From an uncultured Bacteroidota bacterium (GTDB taxonomy: Bacteria > Bacteroidota > Bacteroidia > Chitinophagales > Chitinophagaceae), in assembly GCA_903853805.1 (NCBI GenBank), contig CAINUN010000035.1, positions 1 to 64,000 of the forward strand: 64,000 nucleotides of DNA, given 5' to 3'. A model generated the notes under the pieces. That model was not told the origin of the DNA. It did no database searches and saw nothing but the letters and a program-made list of their open reading frames with translations. Both the position numbers and the translations under genes were made by a program. Positions within the stretch are counted from its first letter, which is position 1. Every line of letters starts with the position of its first letter. Positions 43,593 to 52,750 of the stretch are shown here, in pieces.

Positions 43593-44015
43593 ATGAGCAA
43601 TATGAGCCAGGAACTATTTCATTTTTTGATTCTTGATGACAATAAACTTGATTGTTTCATTGCCGAAAAGGTAATTGCAAACACGCATCGTAGTGTTTCT
43701 ATTCATGTTTTTAATTTTGGACATGAGGCGCTAAATTTTCTTAAAACCACAGAATTGGACCCCAACTACCGTGTGGTGCTAGTGGTGGATATCTATATGC
43801 CGGTGATAAATGGTTTTGAGTTTCTTAAATCGGTTCTTGATGTTATTCCCGAGCAGCGCAAAGGCAATTATGTTTTTTCATTTTTCACTTCTTCAATAAG
43901 CGAAGTGGACGTTGAAGAAGCAAAGAAAATTTCAATGGACATAAAGTTTCACACCAAGCCCATTACCTCCGCCACATTCAATGCTTTTTTAGATGAAATT
44001 CAATGCTTTTCTTAA
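43593..44015 (+). CDS. Stand-alone receiver-domain response regulator
   Basis: 140 residues, a receiver domain only. Acidic pair LDDN (residues 15-16), phospho-acceptor Asp66 (VVDIYMPVINGFEF), a Ser/Thr at FFTSS and the conserved Lys in HTKPIT. No output domain, so it should act through protein contacts as CheY- or Rcp1-like proteins do. An alternative start is Met4. No kinase gene is adjacent. It converges on the winged-helix-like gene with 25 bp between stops. Confidence 0.9.
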   Translation: MSNMSQELFHFLILDDNKLDCFIAEKVIANTHRSVSIHVFNFGHEALNFLKTTELDPNYRVVLVVDIYMPVINGFEFLKSVLDVIPEQRKGNYVFSFFTSSISEVDVEEAKKISMDIKFHTKPITSATFNAFLDEIQCFS

Positions 44016-44040
44016 AACAGAAAAATACAACCCTTCGCCA

Positions 44041-44478
44041 TTACAATAAATCATACACCTCATTATATGCCCCTTGAAGGCTATTAGCGCGCTCCATAAA
44101 TTGCCAACCTTTTGGAGAGAGTTTAAACATGCCGTACGAAACTTTTTCTACCAAGCCCCTATTACAAAGTGAATAGAAATGACTGGAAATAGTCATAATG
44201 TGCAAGCCCTTTAAGTGGGGCAGGTTGCGATTGGCGCCATTAGGTGTTTCGCAAAGTTTTTTAAGCGTTAGTGCCATCTTTTCTTTAGCGGGAATTCCTG
44301 CTTTGGGCACTACTTCTTTTTTCAATAAAAAAATAATGATTTTAGGGTCAGTGGCAGCCATTTTTTGGCGGTAAAGCAATGCATTGTGTTCATTTACCAA
44401 GTCTTCTAACTGCTTGCTGAACTCAGAGTGTGCACTGAGCTTGTCGTCTATCAATTGTAAGAGTTCTTTCTTTTCCAT
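44041..44478 (-). CDS. Winged-helix-like hypothetical protein
   Basis: 145 residues. The N-terminal half is a helical, probably coiled segment (KKELLQLIDDKLSAHSEF, LEDLVNEHNALLYRQK). The C-terminal half reads like a winged helix: LHIMTISSHFYSLCNRGLVE as helix-turn-helix, then KVSYGMFKLSPKGWQFM as a wing, close to the LTPKG ends of MarR/PadR-like proteins. I do not recognise a named family. No export signal. The five-unit 41-bp array starts 59 bp upstream of its start codon, so autoregulation through that array is a fair hypothesis. Confidence 0.65.
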   Translation of the reverse strand: MEKKELLQLIDDKLSAHSEFSKQLEDLVNEHNALLYRQKMAATDPKIIIFLLKKEVVPKAGIPAKEKMALTLKKLCETPNGANRNLPHLKGLHIMTISSHFYSLCNRGLVEKVSYGMFKLSPKGWQFMERANSLQGAYNEVYDLL

Positions 44479-44537
44479 AGAAAACTTCTTTAGTAATTGC
44501 TTTGCAAAAATAATGAAGTTTAGTTATAAAGTTTATA

Positions 44538-44742
44538 GTGTGCAATAATACTATTGAATGATAAATCTTCAATTAATAGTGCACAATGCGATTAACAAGT
44601 GATAAATCTTCACTTAATAGTGCACAATGTGATTAACAAGTGGTAAATCTTCACTCAATAGTGCGCTAGTACATTAATAAGTAATGAATCATCACTTAAT
44701 AGTGCGCAAGCACATTAATAAATGATAAACTTATAATTTAAT
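44538..44742. repeat. Five 41-bp tandem repeats built of 20- and 21-nt halves
   Basis: Units start at 44538, 44579, 44620, 44661 and 44702, exactly 41 nt apart. Each has a B half (GTGCACAATGCGATTAACAA-like, 20 nt) and an A half (GTGATAAATCTTCACT-like plus TTAATA, 21 nt). Each clear A half holds an AGTGA...TCACT inverted repeat, and the B half holds GTGCAC or GTGCGC. Units 2 and 3 are the most alike, and the two outer units are degenerate. Confidence 0.88.
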
Positions 44743-44935
44743 GAAAAATTGTTCATTCATTAAATAATAAGCTCATGATTCATTAAAATACAGTATAATT
44801 AATGAACCATGCATTATTACCTATCTAGAGTGAAAAAAACAAGAACAAACCATTATCAACACGAAACTCATTTGCGAAAAGGCTATATCTGTAGGAAAAG
44901 AAGGGGATTGCGTGTTAATAATTAACAAATTTTAC

Positions 44936-44943
44936 TACCTTCG
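44936..44943 (+). promoter_or_regulatory. -7 element of the 1,512-residue adhesin gene
   Basis: TACCTTCG, one mismatch to TAnnTTTG, 20 nt before ATG 44964. A TTG at 44908-44910 is further upstream than usual. Confidence 0.35.
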
Positions 44944-44963
44944 CGGCGTTAAAATCCAAAATT

Positions 44964-47900
44964 ATGTTGCAAACCTTTACGTTAAGGAGGCTATTCTTAC
45001 AAGTGGCTTTCCTAAGTTTCCTTTTTTCTTTAAGTTTCAATGTTGTTCGGGGGCAGCAAACCTTGTATGTAGATTCAAGTATTGTAAACCCAGGTAACGG
45101 AAGTTCTTGGTCTACAGCATTTCAAAATCTTACAACAGCATTAAACATAGCCAATAGTGGTACGGGCAATTATACCATTCATATTGCACAAGGAACGTAT
45201 CTTCCTACAAGTGTAGGTGGCAATATTGCCACAAGTCGCGATTCTAGCTTTGCCATATTTCGCAAAGGCATCAGTATTCTTGGTGGATATCCTGCTGGCG
45301 GCGGCGTAAGAAACAGTAAACAATATGTTACGCGCCTTAGCGGCAATATAGGCACTGTGGGAGTCAATACCGATAATCTTTACCACGTATTGATATTGGC
45401 TATTAATACTAATACTTCCGACAGCCTTATTATTGATGGTGTAAATATTGAAGGGGGTTATGGCAATGGAAGTGGTTCGGCAACTATTAATGGCGTTCCA
45501 TTTATTCGTAGTACTGGTGGTGGCGTTTATATTAATAACAGTGGTTCAAGCACTATTAATAAAGTTTTACTTAAAGATTGTTTAGTTCAAAACAATACCG
45601 TTTCATCTGACGGTGGAGGTATGGAAAACTATAATTGCACCCTTACTATTGTGGGTTGTTGTTTTAACAACAACATTAGTGGCGGTTATGGTGGGGGTTT
45701 AAATAACGAAGCGGGTGGTTCTTTAAATTTATTTAACGATGTTTTTACGAATAATGCCAACCCTAACGGTTTTGGTGGTGGATTGCGCGTTTCAGGAAGC
45801 TCTACTAATCAAGTAATTAATTGCACGTTTACAAATAATAACGGATCATCGGGAGGCGCAATTCGTGTGGCATCGTTAGGAACTGCAACCGTAAATATTC
45901 ATAATTGCATTTTTAGAGGAAACCATTCAGGCTCCAGTTATACAAGTACTGAATCCGACGTAAGTAATGGTGCAACTCTTTTTATTGATACATCATGTTT
46001 ACAATCTACACAAACATGTACAGGTTGTCTAGCAGCTAATACAGACCCTTTGTTTACAGACATCAATAATCCTTTAGGTGCTGATGGATTTTTTGGAACA
46101 GCAGATGATGGACTTACTTTAACTAATGCTAGCCCATGTGTGAATACTGGGAATGCTGGTATTGCCGCTTTATATGACATCACAACAGATATTGTTGGTT
46201 CATCAAGAAACCAAGGAACCAACATAGATATGGGTGCTTATGAAAATGGACCGATTGTTTCAGCAGTTACGAATGGTTCATTTGGCATCGTTTATCTTTG
46301 TTCTGGAGTTCAGACTAACCAAAACAGTTTTAATGTTTCGGGAAGTGCTTTGGTTGGAGATATTATTGTAACTCCCCCAACAGGTTTTGTAATTTCTACC
46401 ACGTCCAATTCAGGATATTCTAGTTCTGTTATTACACTTACACAATCTAATGGTATTGTTCTTTCAACGCCTATTTATGTTAGAGCCAATACTTCTTTGA
46501 CGACAGCAACATCAGGAAACATAAGTATTACTTCTACAAATGCAGTGAATCAAAGTTTACCAATCTCTGCAATTGTAGGAAGTGGAACGTCAACATCAAC
46601 TACTATAATTAATTGTACCGGTACTTATACATGGGCTTTAAACAATCAGACCTATACAACTAGTGGAACCTATACTGCTTTTAGCGGTTGTCATACAGAT
46701 ACGTTACAGCTTACCATTATGAGCACATCGCTCATAGATACTGTTCATGTTGCAGCTTGTGTTAGTTATACTTGGAACTTGACAGGGCAGACGTATACAA
46801 ACAGTGGTTATTATTCATACTCACCTAACGTTTGCACTACACACTATTTAGACTTAACCATTAACCCGCTCCCACCTGTTTTTGCAGGAAACGATACGGC
46901 AATATGTATTGGACATAGCATTTCACTCCATGGTTCAGGGGCTAACAATTATACTTGGGATTTCTTTGTAAATAATGGTGTTGCCTTCAACCCGAATATT
47001 ACACGCACCTACACAGTAACTGGAACTGACGGAAATGGTTGTGTGAATACTGACCAAATAAAAGTAACAGTTAATTCTCTTCCTGTAGTTAGTGCAGGAA
47101 TGGATACCGCAGTTTGTAGTGGACAATATGCAGTTCTTCGCGGCTTTGGCAGCAACAGTACTTATACTTGGAACAATGGTGTTACCAATTTGGTTCCGTT
47201 TATTCCTTCTGCCACTCAAACATATACTGTTACCGGAACCGATAATAATGGCTGTAGCAGCACCGACCAAGTTGTCGTTACTGTAAAACCATTACCAAAT
47301 GTATATGGTGGAAACGATACTATTATTTGTGCAGGCACTAACCTTTCATTAGTTCCTTCAGGTGCAGTAACGTATACTTGGACCTACAGCTATGGTAACA
47401 ACAATTGGTCACCAATAGCAGGCGGAACATCTACCCTTAATATTGCTCCAAACGCTACAGTAACCTACTTATTAGAAGGGTTAGGCTCAAATGGTTGTAG
47501 CAATAGCGACCAAGTATTAATTACAGTAAGACCTTTACCAACAAATAGTATTGATACAATTGGATCAAAAAGTTGTTTTGATGCCAATGGAAATCTGTTT
47601 ACACTCAACGGAACTTCTTCGGCAGGAACACCAACATGGAGCATCGTCAGCAATCCAAATGCTTTAAACATTACTTGGTACACAGGACAAAATGTGGATA
47701 GCCCTGTAATCAAAATTCTTGGAGGAACTGGCGGTAGCGTTGTATTTAAATACAGAGTGACAAGCAATCAAACACCTAACTGTGGCGTTTCTGAAAAATC
47801 GATAGCAGTAAAAGTAATTCCTATTCCAACAGTGAATTCAATTGGTAACTTGAGTATTTGTAACGGCACACCTGTTGCTGCTGCAACATTTAGCTCACCT

Positions 47901-49502
47901 CAAGACTCTGCAGCCAACCCAGTAACTTATACATGGTCGAACATAGCTCCACCAACAGGACTTAATGGTCAGAATATTGCAGGAAACCTTCCGGGCTATA
48001 CAGCTATCAATACTTCTGACATTCTTATTTACGATGCTATTAAAGTAACACCAACCATTTCTTTAAATGGCGGCAACCTTGTTTGTCAGGGAACAGAAAC
48101 ATTAGTAAGAACAGTTGAAGTAAAACCTTTGCCAAGAGCAGTTTTAAACAACCCTAACGACACCATTCAATGTAATGGTTCACAATTAACCCTGAACATT
48201 CAACCATTTGTTGCTAGCCAATACACTTGGACAACAAGCGGTGATAATGTTGGTTTAGGTAGTACAATTGGTAGTAACCCAATTCCAACATTTACAGCAA
48301 CCAATATTGGTAACAATACACTAACAGGTAACATTGTCATTACGCCTGCATCGGTGAATGGTTGTTCTGGTGTTCCGTTATACTTCAATGTAGTAGTGAA
48401 ACCAACACCACACTTAACCAATCTTCCTTCAAAAGATTCTTTATGTAGTGGAAGTACATTCACATTCACGCCTACAACCAATGTTTCTGGAACTACAGTT
48501 GCTTGGCAAAGAGTAGGACCTAATGGAATTAATGATACCTCTTCGGGAATTAACAACATTCAAGAAACACTTTCTTCACATAATGCACTTAGCTACAACG
48601 CTGCTCAATACAATGTTCATTTGAATGCAGCAGGATGTACTAATGACACAGCAATTCGTGTGGTGGTAAAACCAATTCCAACAAAACCAACCTTTACTTT
48701 ACCAAACGATTTTTGTCACAATACTTCTTACATCAATCTACAAGCAGATCGTGCGCCTTTTGCAAATGAACATTTCATTTGGTCAACTGAGCCAGATTCA
48801 GCTTTGTTCCAATCACAGCAACGTGCAATGATCAAATTTGCTTTGGGTCAAAACATCATTCACCTACAATCAGAAATCATTGGTTCAGGTTGTAAGACAG
48901 AAGCATATACAGATACATTCAACAATACACCAACACCGTTTGTTGATCCTTACATCATTAAGAAAGAATACTTAGTAAACGATATTCTTCATCACATTGT
49001 GTTGGTTTGCTTGCACAATCCAGTTCAAAATTATCATTGGGGAAGAACAAATGCCACAACGTTGGTAGAAGACACACAAGTATATGCAGCTGAAAAAGGT
49101 CAAGAGTTGTACTTCAAAAACCCACAAGATTTTGATACTGCAAACTATTACTACTGGGTGAAAATTGTAACAGATACAGAGAACAATTGCTTCCGTCAGA
49201 TTTACTACAACGGACCATTTGTTTCTAAATCAGAAAATGTAATTGTTGCTACCAATACACCAACGAGCATGAAGGTTTATCCTAACCCAGCACAAACCAA
49301 TGTTGCTGTAGAGCTTACTGGAAAAGTAGAAGGCAATTATCAAATCAAAATTCAAGATGTTATCGGACAGGTTATTCAATCATTTGAGATGACGGATAAA
49401 AAACAACAAGTGGACATTCAATCTTTGCCGAGCGGTTATTATTTAATTTCCTGCTGGCAGCAAGGTGTTCATATTGCTACAAACAAACTCATCAAAAACT
49501 AA
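44964..49502 (+). CDS. Large secreted beta-helix/Ig-like adhesin with T9SS type A sorting domain
   Basis: 1,512 residues. The signal peptide ends near VVRGQ. Residues about 30-430 form a right-handed beta-helix with GGG-xx-N rungs of the polymorphic outer-membrane type (SSDGGGMENYNCTL, GGYGGGLNNEAGG, FGGGLRVSG), ending MGAYENG. Then come repeated Ig/PKD-like modules of about 80 residues with C-x-G...YTW and DxNGCxxTDQ motifs. The end (residues about 1430-1512: MKVYPNPAQTNVAVELTG, DVIGQVIQSFEM, SGYYLISCWQQG) is a type A T9SS domain. It probably functions as a surface adhesin. It is followed after 27 bp by an OmpA-family gene and may be co-transcribed with it. Confidence 0.92.
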   Translation: MLQTFTLRRLFLQVAFLSFLFSLSFNVVRGQQTLYVDSSIVNPGNGSSWSTAFQNLTTALNIANSGTGNYTIHIAQGTYLPTSVGGNIATSRDSSFAIFRKGISILGGYPAGGGVRNSKQYVTRLSGNIGTVGVNTDNLYHVLILAINTNTSDSLIIDGVNIEGGYGNGSGSATINGVPFIRSTGGGVYINNSGSSTINKVLLKDCLVQNNTVSSDGGGMENYNCTLTIVGCCFNNNISGGYGGGLNNEAGGSLNLFNDVFTNNANPNGFGGGLRVSGSSTNQVINCTFTNNNGSSGGAIRVASLGTATVNIHNCIFRGNHSGSSYTSTESDVSNGATLFIDTSCLQSTQTCTGCLAANTDPLFTDINNPLGADGFFGTADDGLTLTNASPCVNTGNAGIAALYDITTDIVGSSRNQGTNIDMGAYENGPIVSAVTNGSFGIVYLCSGVQTNQNSFNVSGSALVGDIIVTPPTGFVISTTSNSGYSSSVITLTQSNGIVLSTPIYVRANTSLTTATSGNISITSTNAVNQSLPISAIVGSGTSTSTTIINCTGTYTWALNNQTYTTSGTYTAFSGCHTDTLQLTIMSTSLIDTVHVAACVSYTWNLTGQTYTNSGYYSYSPNVCTTHYLDLTINPLPPVFAGNDTAICIGHSISLHGSGANNYTWDFFVNNGVAFNPNITRTYTVTGTDGNGCVNTDQIKVTVNSLPVVSAGMDTAVCSGQYAVLRGFGSNSTYTWNNGVTNLVPFIPSATQTYTVTGTDNNGCSSTDQVVVTVKPLPNVYGGNDTIICAGTNLSLVPSGAVTYTWTYSYGNNNWSPIAGGTSTLNIAPNATVTYLLEGLGSNGCSNSDQVLITVRPLPTNSIDTIGSKSCFDANGNLFTLNGTSSAGTPTWSIVSNPNALNITWYTGQNVDSPVIKILGGTGGSVVFKYRVTSNQTPNCGVSEKSIAVKVIPIPTVNSIGNLSICNGTPVAAATFSSPQDSAANPVTYTWSNIAPPTGLNGQNIAGNLPGYTAINTSDILIYDAIKVTPTISLNGGNLVCQGTETLVRTVEVKPLPRAVLNNPNDTIQCNGSQLTLNIQPFVASQYTWTTSGDNVGLGSTIGSNPIPTFTATNIGNNTLTGNIVITPASVNGCSGVPLYFNVVVKPTPHLTNLPSKDSLCSGSTFTFTPTTNVSGTTVAWQRVGPNGINDTSSGINNIQETLSSHNALSYNAAQYNVHLNAAGCTNDTAIRVVVKPIPTKPTFTLPNDFCHNTSYINLQADRAPFANEHFIWSTEPDSALFQSQQRAMIKFALGQNIIHLQSEIIGSGCKTEAYTDTFNNTPTPFVDPYIIKKEYLVNDILHHIVLVCLHNPVQNYHWGRTNATTLVEDTQVYAAEKGQELYFKNPQDFDTANYYYWVKIVTDTENNCFRQIYYNGPFVSKSENVIVATNTPTSMKVYPNPAQTNVAVELTGKVEGNYQIKIQDVIGQVIQSFEMTDKKQQVDIQSLPSGYYLISCWQQGVHIATNKLIKN

Positions 49503-49529
49503 TTAGTCACCTGTCGAAACAATAATTAA

Positions 49530-51233
49530 ATGAAAAAGCTTAGTCTCATCATCGCTTTAATAGCACTTACAATAAATGGTTTTGCTCAGTCGAAACCGGT
49601 TACTATGCGTCCTCTTAAAACGGACGATCAATATTTTCCTCGTTGGGCATTCGACCTTACTTACAAATTCGGTAGCCTTAGCCAGGATATTACAATGTAC
49701 GACCTCGGTCAGTTTTATGATCAAAGTATTGCCTCTAAAAATCTCTTCTCAAAACCAAAATTTACAGAAGGACAATCGCATGGCATCTCTGCTGGCATTG
49801 GTTATTTCTTTGGTGAAAAAAGAAGATGGGGTGTAGGAACTGGTCTTTCATTCTTCATGCAAAAAGGTGTGATGACAATGGATGATTTTCATACAGAATA
49901 TCGTTCTGTTGACAATAACAACGACACCTTCCGCCAAATCTTAAACAACTTCGGAGCTGTGGAAGAAAAGTTAACAATGTACAACCTCACTATGCCTTTC
50001 CTTTTGAAATTCAAACATCAGTGGAATGGTCAAAAATGGGGTGTTGCCATTGATGCTGGTCCGTTTCTTGGTTTACACAACAGCAATAGCACTTCGGGTA
50101 AAGGCATCTTTAATTATGAAGCTGCTTATAAATACAACGGACAAAATGCGGTGCATGATAATGGCGCTACACTCGATCCAAATGATGAAATCATTACCCG
50201 TGCTTTTTGGGTAGCTCACCCAACTACTGATGCTACTGTGCAAGATTATTTTGGTCGTAAATACACCGAAGGAATGAACGTGGCTTTAGATCATCAGCTA
50301 GATAAAAACAACACCACTTCATACACGTCACTTTCTTATGGACTCACTGTTCAACCTTCACTTACTTATCAGCTTTCTTACAAAAGCAGTTTGTTGTTGG
50401 GCATGTATTTCAACCAACAATACTTCCAAAACAAAGATGTTAGCAGCTATCATCTTACCGACAAAGTAGGCGAGTATAATTCCATGACCAATGGTGTGAA
50501 AACAAGTGTCGCTACTTCTTGGGGTGTGAATGTAGGCGTGCGCATTTTCTTTGGTGAAAAAGCTGACCGCGATGGCGATAATGTTGCTGATGCTGATGAT
50601 AAGTGTCCTTTGGTTTGGGGTGATGTAAAAGTACATGGATGTCCTGATCGTGATGGTGATGGTGTGATTGATGAAATGGATGAATGTCCTGATGTGGCTG
50701 GCCCTGCTTATGCACGTGGCTGTCCTGATCGTGATGGAGATGGCATTGCTGATAAAGACGATAAGTGCCCTGATGTAGCTGGTGAATACAGTGGTTGTCC
50801 GGTTGAAAAAATTGCTGATCGTTTTGGCTATACCAAAGTTCAAAAAGTGGAAGTAAAAGACCCACTCGAAAACTACTTCGATATCCTTCAAACAAGTGTT
50901 ATCAACTTCAACTCTGGCAAGAGCAACTTGCTTGATTCAAGCATCGTAGCATTAGATAATGCTGTGGATGCGTTGAACAAAGACACGAAGACCATCATCT
51001 ACGTAAGTGGTCATGCCGATTCATTAGGAAGCTATGCTACCAACATGCGCTTGTCTTTTGCAAGAGCACAAGTTGTTAGAGATTACTTCGTGAAGAAAGG
51101 CATCAGCCCAGAAAGAATTTTGATTGCCGGTTATGGTAAAGAAACACCGTTGGTAAACAACAAAACTGCTGCCAACCGTGCAAGAAACAGAAGAACCGAA
51201 CTCAAACTATTATTGCCTTTGAAGAAAAAGTAA
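49530..51233 (+). CDS. OmpA-family outer-membrane protein with thrombospondin type 3 repeats
   Basis: 567 residues with a signal peptide ending in GFAQ. Residues about 30-335 form a beta-barrel (FDLTYKFGSLSQDI, GISAGIGYFFGEKR, LTMPFLLKFKH, GVNVGVRIFFGEKA). Residues about 343-427 hold calcium-binding TSP3 repeats (DRDGDGVIDEMDECPDVAG). Residues about 450-565 are the OmpA peptidoglycan-binding domain (INFNSGKSNLLDSS, SGHADSLGSYATNMRLSFAR, GYGKETPLV, NRARNRRTEL). It links the outer membrane to the cell wall. It lies directly after the adhesin gene and before a strong terminator. Confidence 0.95.
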   Translation: MKKLSLIIALIALTINGFAQSKPVTMRPLKTDDQYFPRWAFDLTYKFGSLSQDITMYDLGQFYDQSIASKNLFSKPKFTEGQSHGISAGIGYFFGEKRRWGVGTGLSFFMQKGVMTMDDFHTEYRSVDNNNDTFRQILNNFGAVEEKLTMYNLTMPFLLKFKHQWNGQKWGVAIDAGPFLGLHNSNSTSGKGIFNYEAAYKYNGQNAVHDNGATLDPNDEIITRAFWVAHPTTDATVQDYFGRKYTEGMNVALDHQLDKNNTTSYTSLSYGLTVQPSLTYQLSYKSSLLLGMYFNQQYFQNKDVSSYHLTDKVGEYNSMTNGVKTSVATSWGVNVGVRIFFGEKADRDGDNVADADDKCPLVWGDVKVHGCPDRDGDGVIDEMDECPDVAGPAYARGCPDRDGDGIADKDDKCPDVAGEYSGCPVEKIADRFGYTKVQKVEVKDPLENYFDILQTSVINFNSGKSNLLDSSIVALDNAVDALNKDTKTIIYVSGHADSLGSYATNMRLSFARAQVVRDYFVKKGISPERILIAGYGKETPLVNNKTAANRARNRRTELKLLLPLKKK

Positions 51234-51253
51234 AAAGCAATTTTGATAGTCTT

Positions 51254-51300
51254 TAAATGAAAAAGCGCCTGCACGATTTGTGTGGGCGCTTTTTCATTTA
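51254..51300. terminator. Strong bidirectional terminator
   Basis: Perfect 16-bp stem: TAAATGAAAAAGCGCC (51254-51269) pairs with GGCGCTTTTTCATTTA (51285-51300), 15-nt interior. It separates the convergent OmpA and 314-residue genes. Confidence 0.85.
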
Positions 51301-51302
51301 AA

Positions 51303-52205
51303 TCATTCCCCCTTCACCATCCTCACCTCTACCCTCAACTTATGCTCTATACTAAACTCCCGTTCCAAAGTTTGTGTTTCATAACCCTCGGCGGTGATGA
51401 TAATGAGTTGCTTGCCTTCCCTCAGGTTGCGAATTTGGAGATTGCCCAGCTTGCTTGCTTTTCGTTTTATTTTTTCGGGGTGAATTTCTACAACTGCGTT
51501 CGGAACAGGCGCACCTGTTACGTCATCTACAATCTTCATCATCAGTGCCAGGTGGCGGCGACCGAGAATCTCCAACTTGCGTGCATGGAAATAAATAAAC
51601 TCAAAATCGGGATACTCCACCATCACAATGCTGGCACACAAATCCAAACGCCTGTTCAATATTTCCAGCGCTTCTTTCACTAGCTTTTTGATGGAGGCAG
51701 TATTTTTCTTCGATGCTTTTTTGGCGTGCTTTTGCGCCTCATCAGCTTTATTAAAATCGGCTATCAACACCTCCACACGGTCAATTGTTTGCTGCGTGAT
51801 GCCATACGGTGGCAAGGCTGCCAGCTTTTCGGCAGCCAGGTTCTTTAGTTTTTCTGCCATTCCCACCAGCACCAACTGCTTTGCCTTCTTAAAGTCGGTG
51901 GGAGAATAATGAACCAACACCCGCAGGTCTTCATCCTCAATCGAAGCAGCATAAGCCTCCAAACCAGCCGACAAAACCCCGCCCAAAATCAACAATTCTT
52001 TACGCAGTTTTTGCTTACCAACAGTCTCTAACGCGCCAGTGAAGACTTCATTAGGAATAAGCGCACGCGCAGCCGTTTTCTTAGCTATGAAAAGTTGAAA
52101 AGCAGTACTGAAAGCTTGGTTTCCCTGCCACATTGCTTGGCTTTTGTTGCAATTAATTTCTACAACATCAAACATTTTAAGGTATGCGCCGGTGGTTCTA
52201 TCCAT
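51303..52205 (-). CDS. Hypothetical helical protein with C-terminal carboxypeptidase-regulatory-like domain
   Basis: 300 residues from ATG 52205 (MDRTTGAYLKMFDVVEINCN); an upstream ATG at 52247 would give 314 residues and include the inverted-repeat arm, so the shorter start is preferred with modest confidence. The first 230 residues are strongly helical and rich in Lys and Ala, possibly coiled coil (EAQKHAKKASKKNTASIKKL). The last 75 residues are a beta-sandwich like carboxypeptidase-regulatory domains (VDDVTGAPVPNAVVEIHP, REGKQLIIITAEGYET). No signal peptide. Function unknown; similar proteins occur in Bacteroidota. It lies beside an unusual inverted-repeat-bounded region. Confidence 0.7.
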   Translation of the reverse strand: MDRTTGAYLKMFDVVEINCNKSQAMWQGNQAFSTAFQLFIAKKTAARALIPNEVFTGALETVGKQKLRKELLILGGVLSAGLEAYAASIEDEDLRVLVHYSPTDFKKAKQLVLVGMAEKLKNLAAEKLAALPPYGITQQTIDRVEVLIADFNKADEAQKHAKKASKKNTASIKKLVKEALEILNRRLDLCASIVMVEYPDFEFIYFHARKLEILGRRHLALMMKIVDDVTGAPVPNAVVEIHPEKIKRKASKLGNLQIRNLREGKQLIIITAEGYETQTLEREFSIEHKLRVEVRMVKGE

Positions 52206-52220
52206 AATTTCATTCCAAAG

Positions 52221-52708
52221 CGGATTATGGTCGCTTCGGAACAGCAAATTTAAGAAACTGATTTTATTTGCTTCAACACTTTTTTTAGTTCTTTTAATAA
52301 TGAATCAATATTTCTTAAAAATAAATCATAATTTTTTTAAGAAGAATTAAATTTCTTTTTAAAAGAAGATATTTTATTTTAAAATAGTGAGTGTTTCTTT
52401 TACATAGAGCAATATTATTTTAAAATAGGGCTTTATTTTTAAAACATTGAACCTTATTTCTAAATTTTTAATTTACTTCAATGTTGAAGAAAAATAATTC
52501 TTTTTAAAAAAAAGCATAAACTAATTTAAATCAACATAATCAATTTTTACAGAAATAAAAAAACAGAAAGAACAATCATTAATCAATTTTACAGAAACTA
52601 ATTTCAATTAAAAAGAAATGTAAAAAAAGTATAAAGAAATGTAATTCAGTGTTGAAGAAATAAATATCAACAAATGAAATAAACTATTCCGAAGCGACCA
52701 TAATCCGT
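52221..52708. repeat. AT-rich repeat region bounded by a perfect 21-bp inverted repeat
   Basis: Left arm 52221-52241 (begins CGGATTATGGTC, ends TTCGGAA) and right arm 52688-52708 (begins TTCCGAAGC, ends ATAATCCG) are exact reverse complements, 21 of 21. The 446 bp between are very AT-rich and show a 20-21-nt rhythm: TTATTTTAAAATAG recurs 41 nt apart near 52370 and 52411, TAATCAATTTT at 52537 and 52580, and a run of AAGAAA-ending segments near 52600-52665. No target-site duplication flanks it. No gene inside. Confidence 0.75.
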
Positions 52709-52750
52709 ATTGTAACGGAAATTTGGTATAAAAAGATGTAGGTAAAAGGT

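Larger units (their letters stand above)
44479..44963. other. Divergent intergenic region with periodic repeats
   Basis: 485 bp between the 145-residue gene (minus) and the 1,512-residue adhesin (plus). 44538-44742 is the 5 x 41-bp array (listed separately). 44750-44810 continues with ATTCATTAAA (44755 and 44778) and AATTAATGAA. The adhesin -7 box is at 44936-44943. Confidence 0.6.

Noticed and set aside
44538-44742. CRISPR-like array (20-nt and 21-nt alternating pieces)
   Set aside because: Both pieces are conserved from unit to unit, so there are no unique spacers, and no cas genes are present.
52221-52708. MITE or insertion sequence remnant
   Set aside because: Arms are perfect, but no target-site duplication and no transposase trace are seen; kept as an unexplained inverted-repeat region instead.
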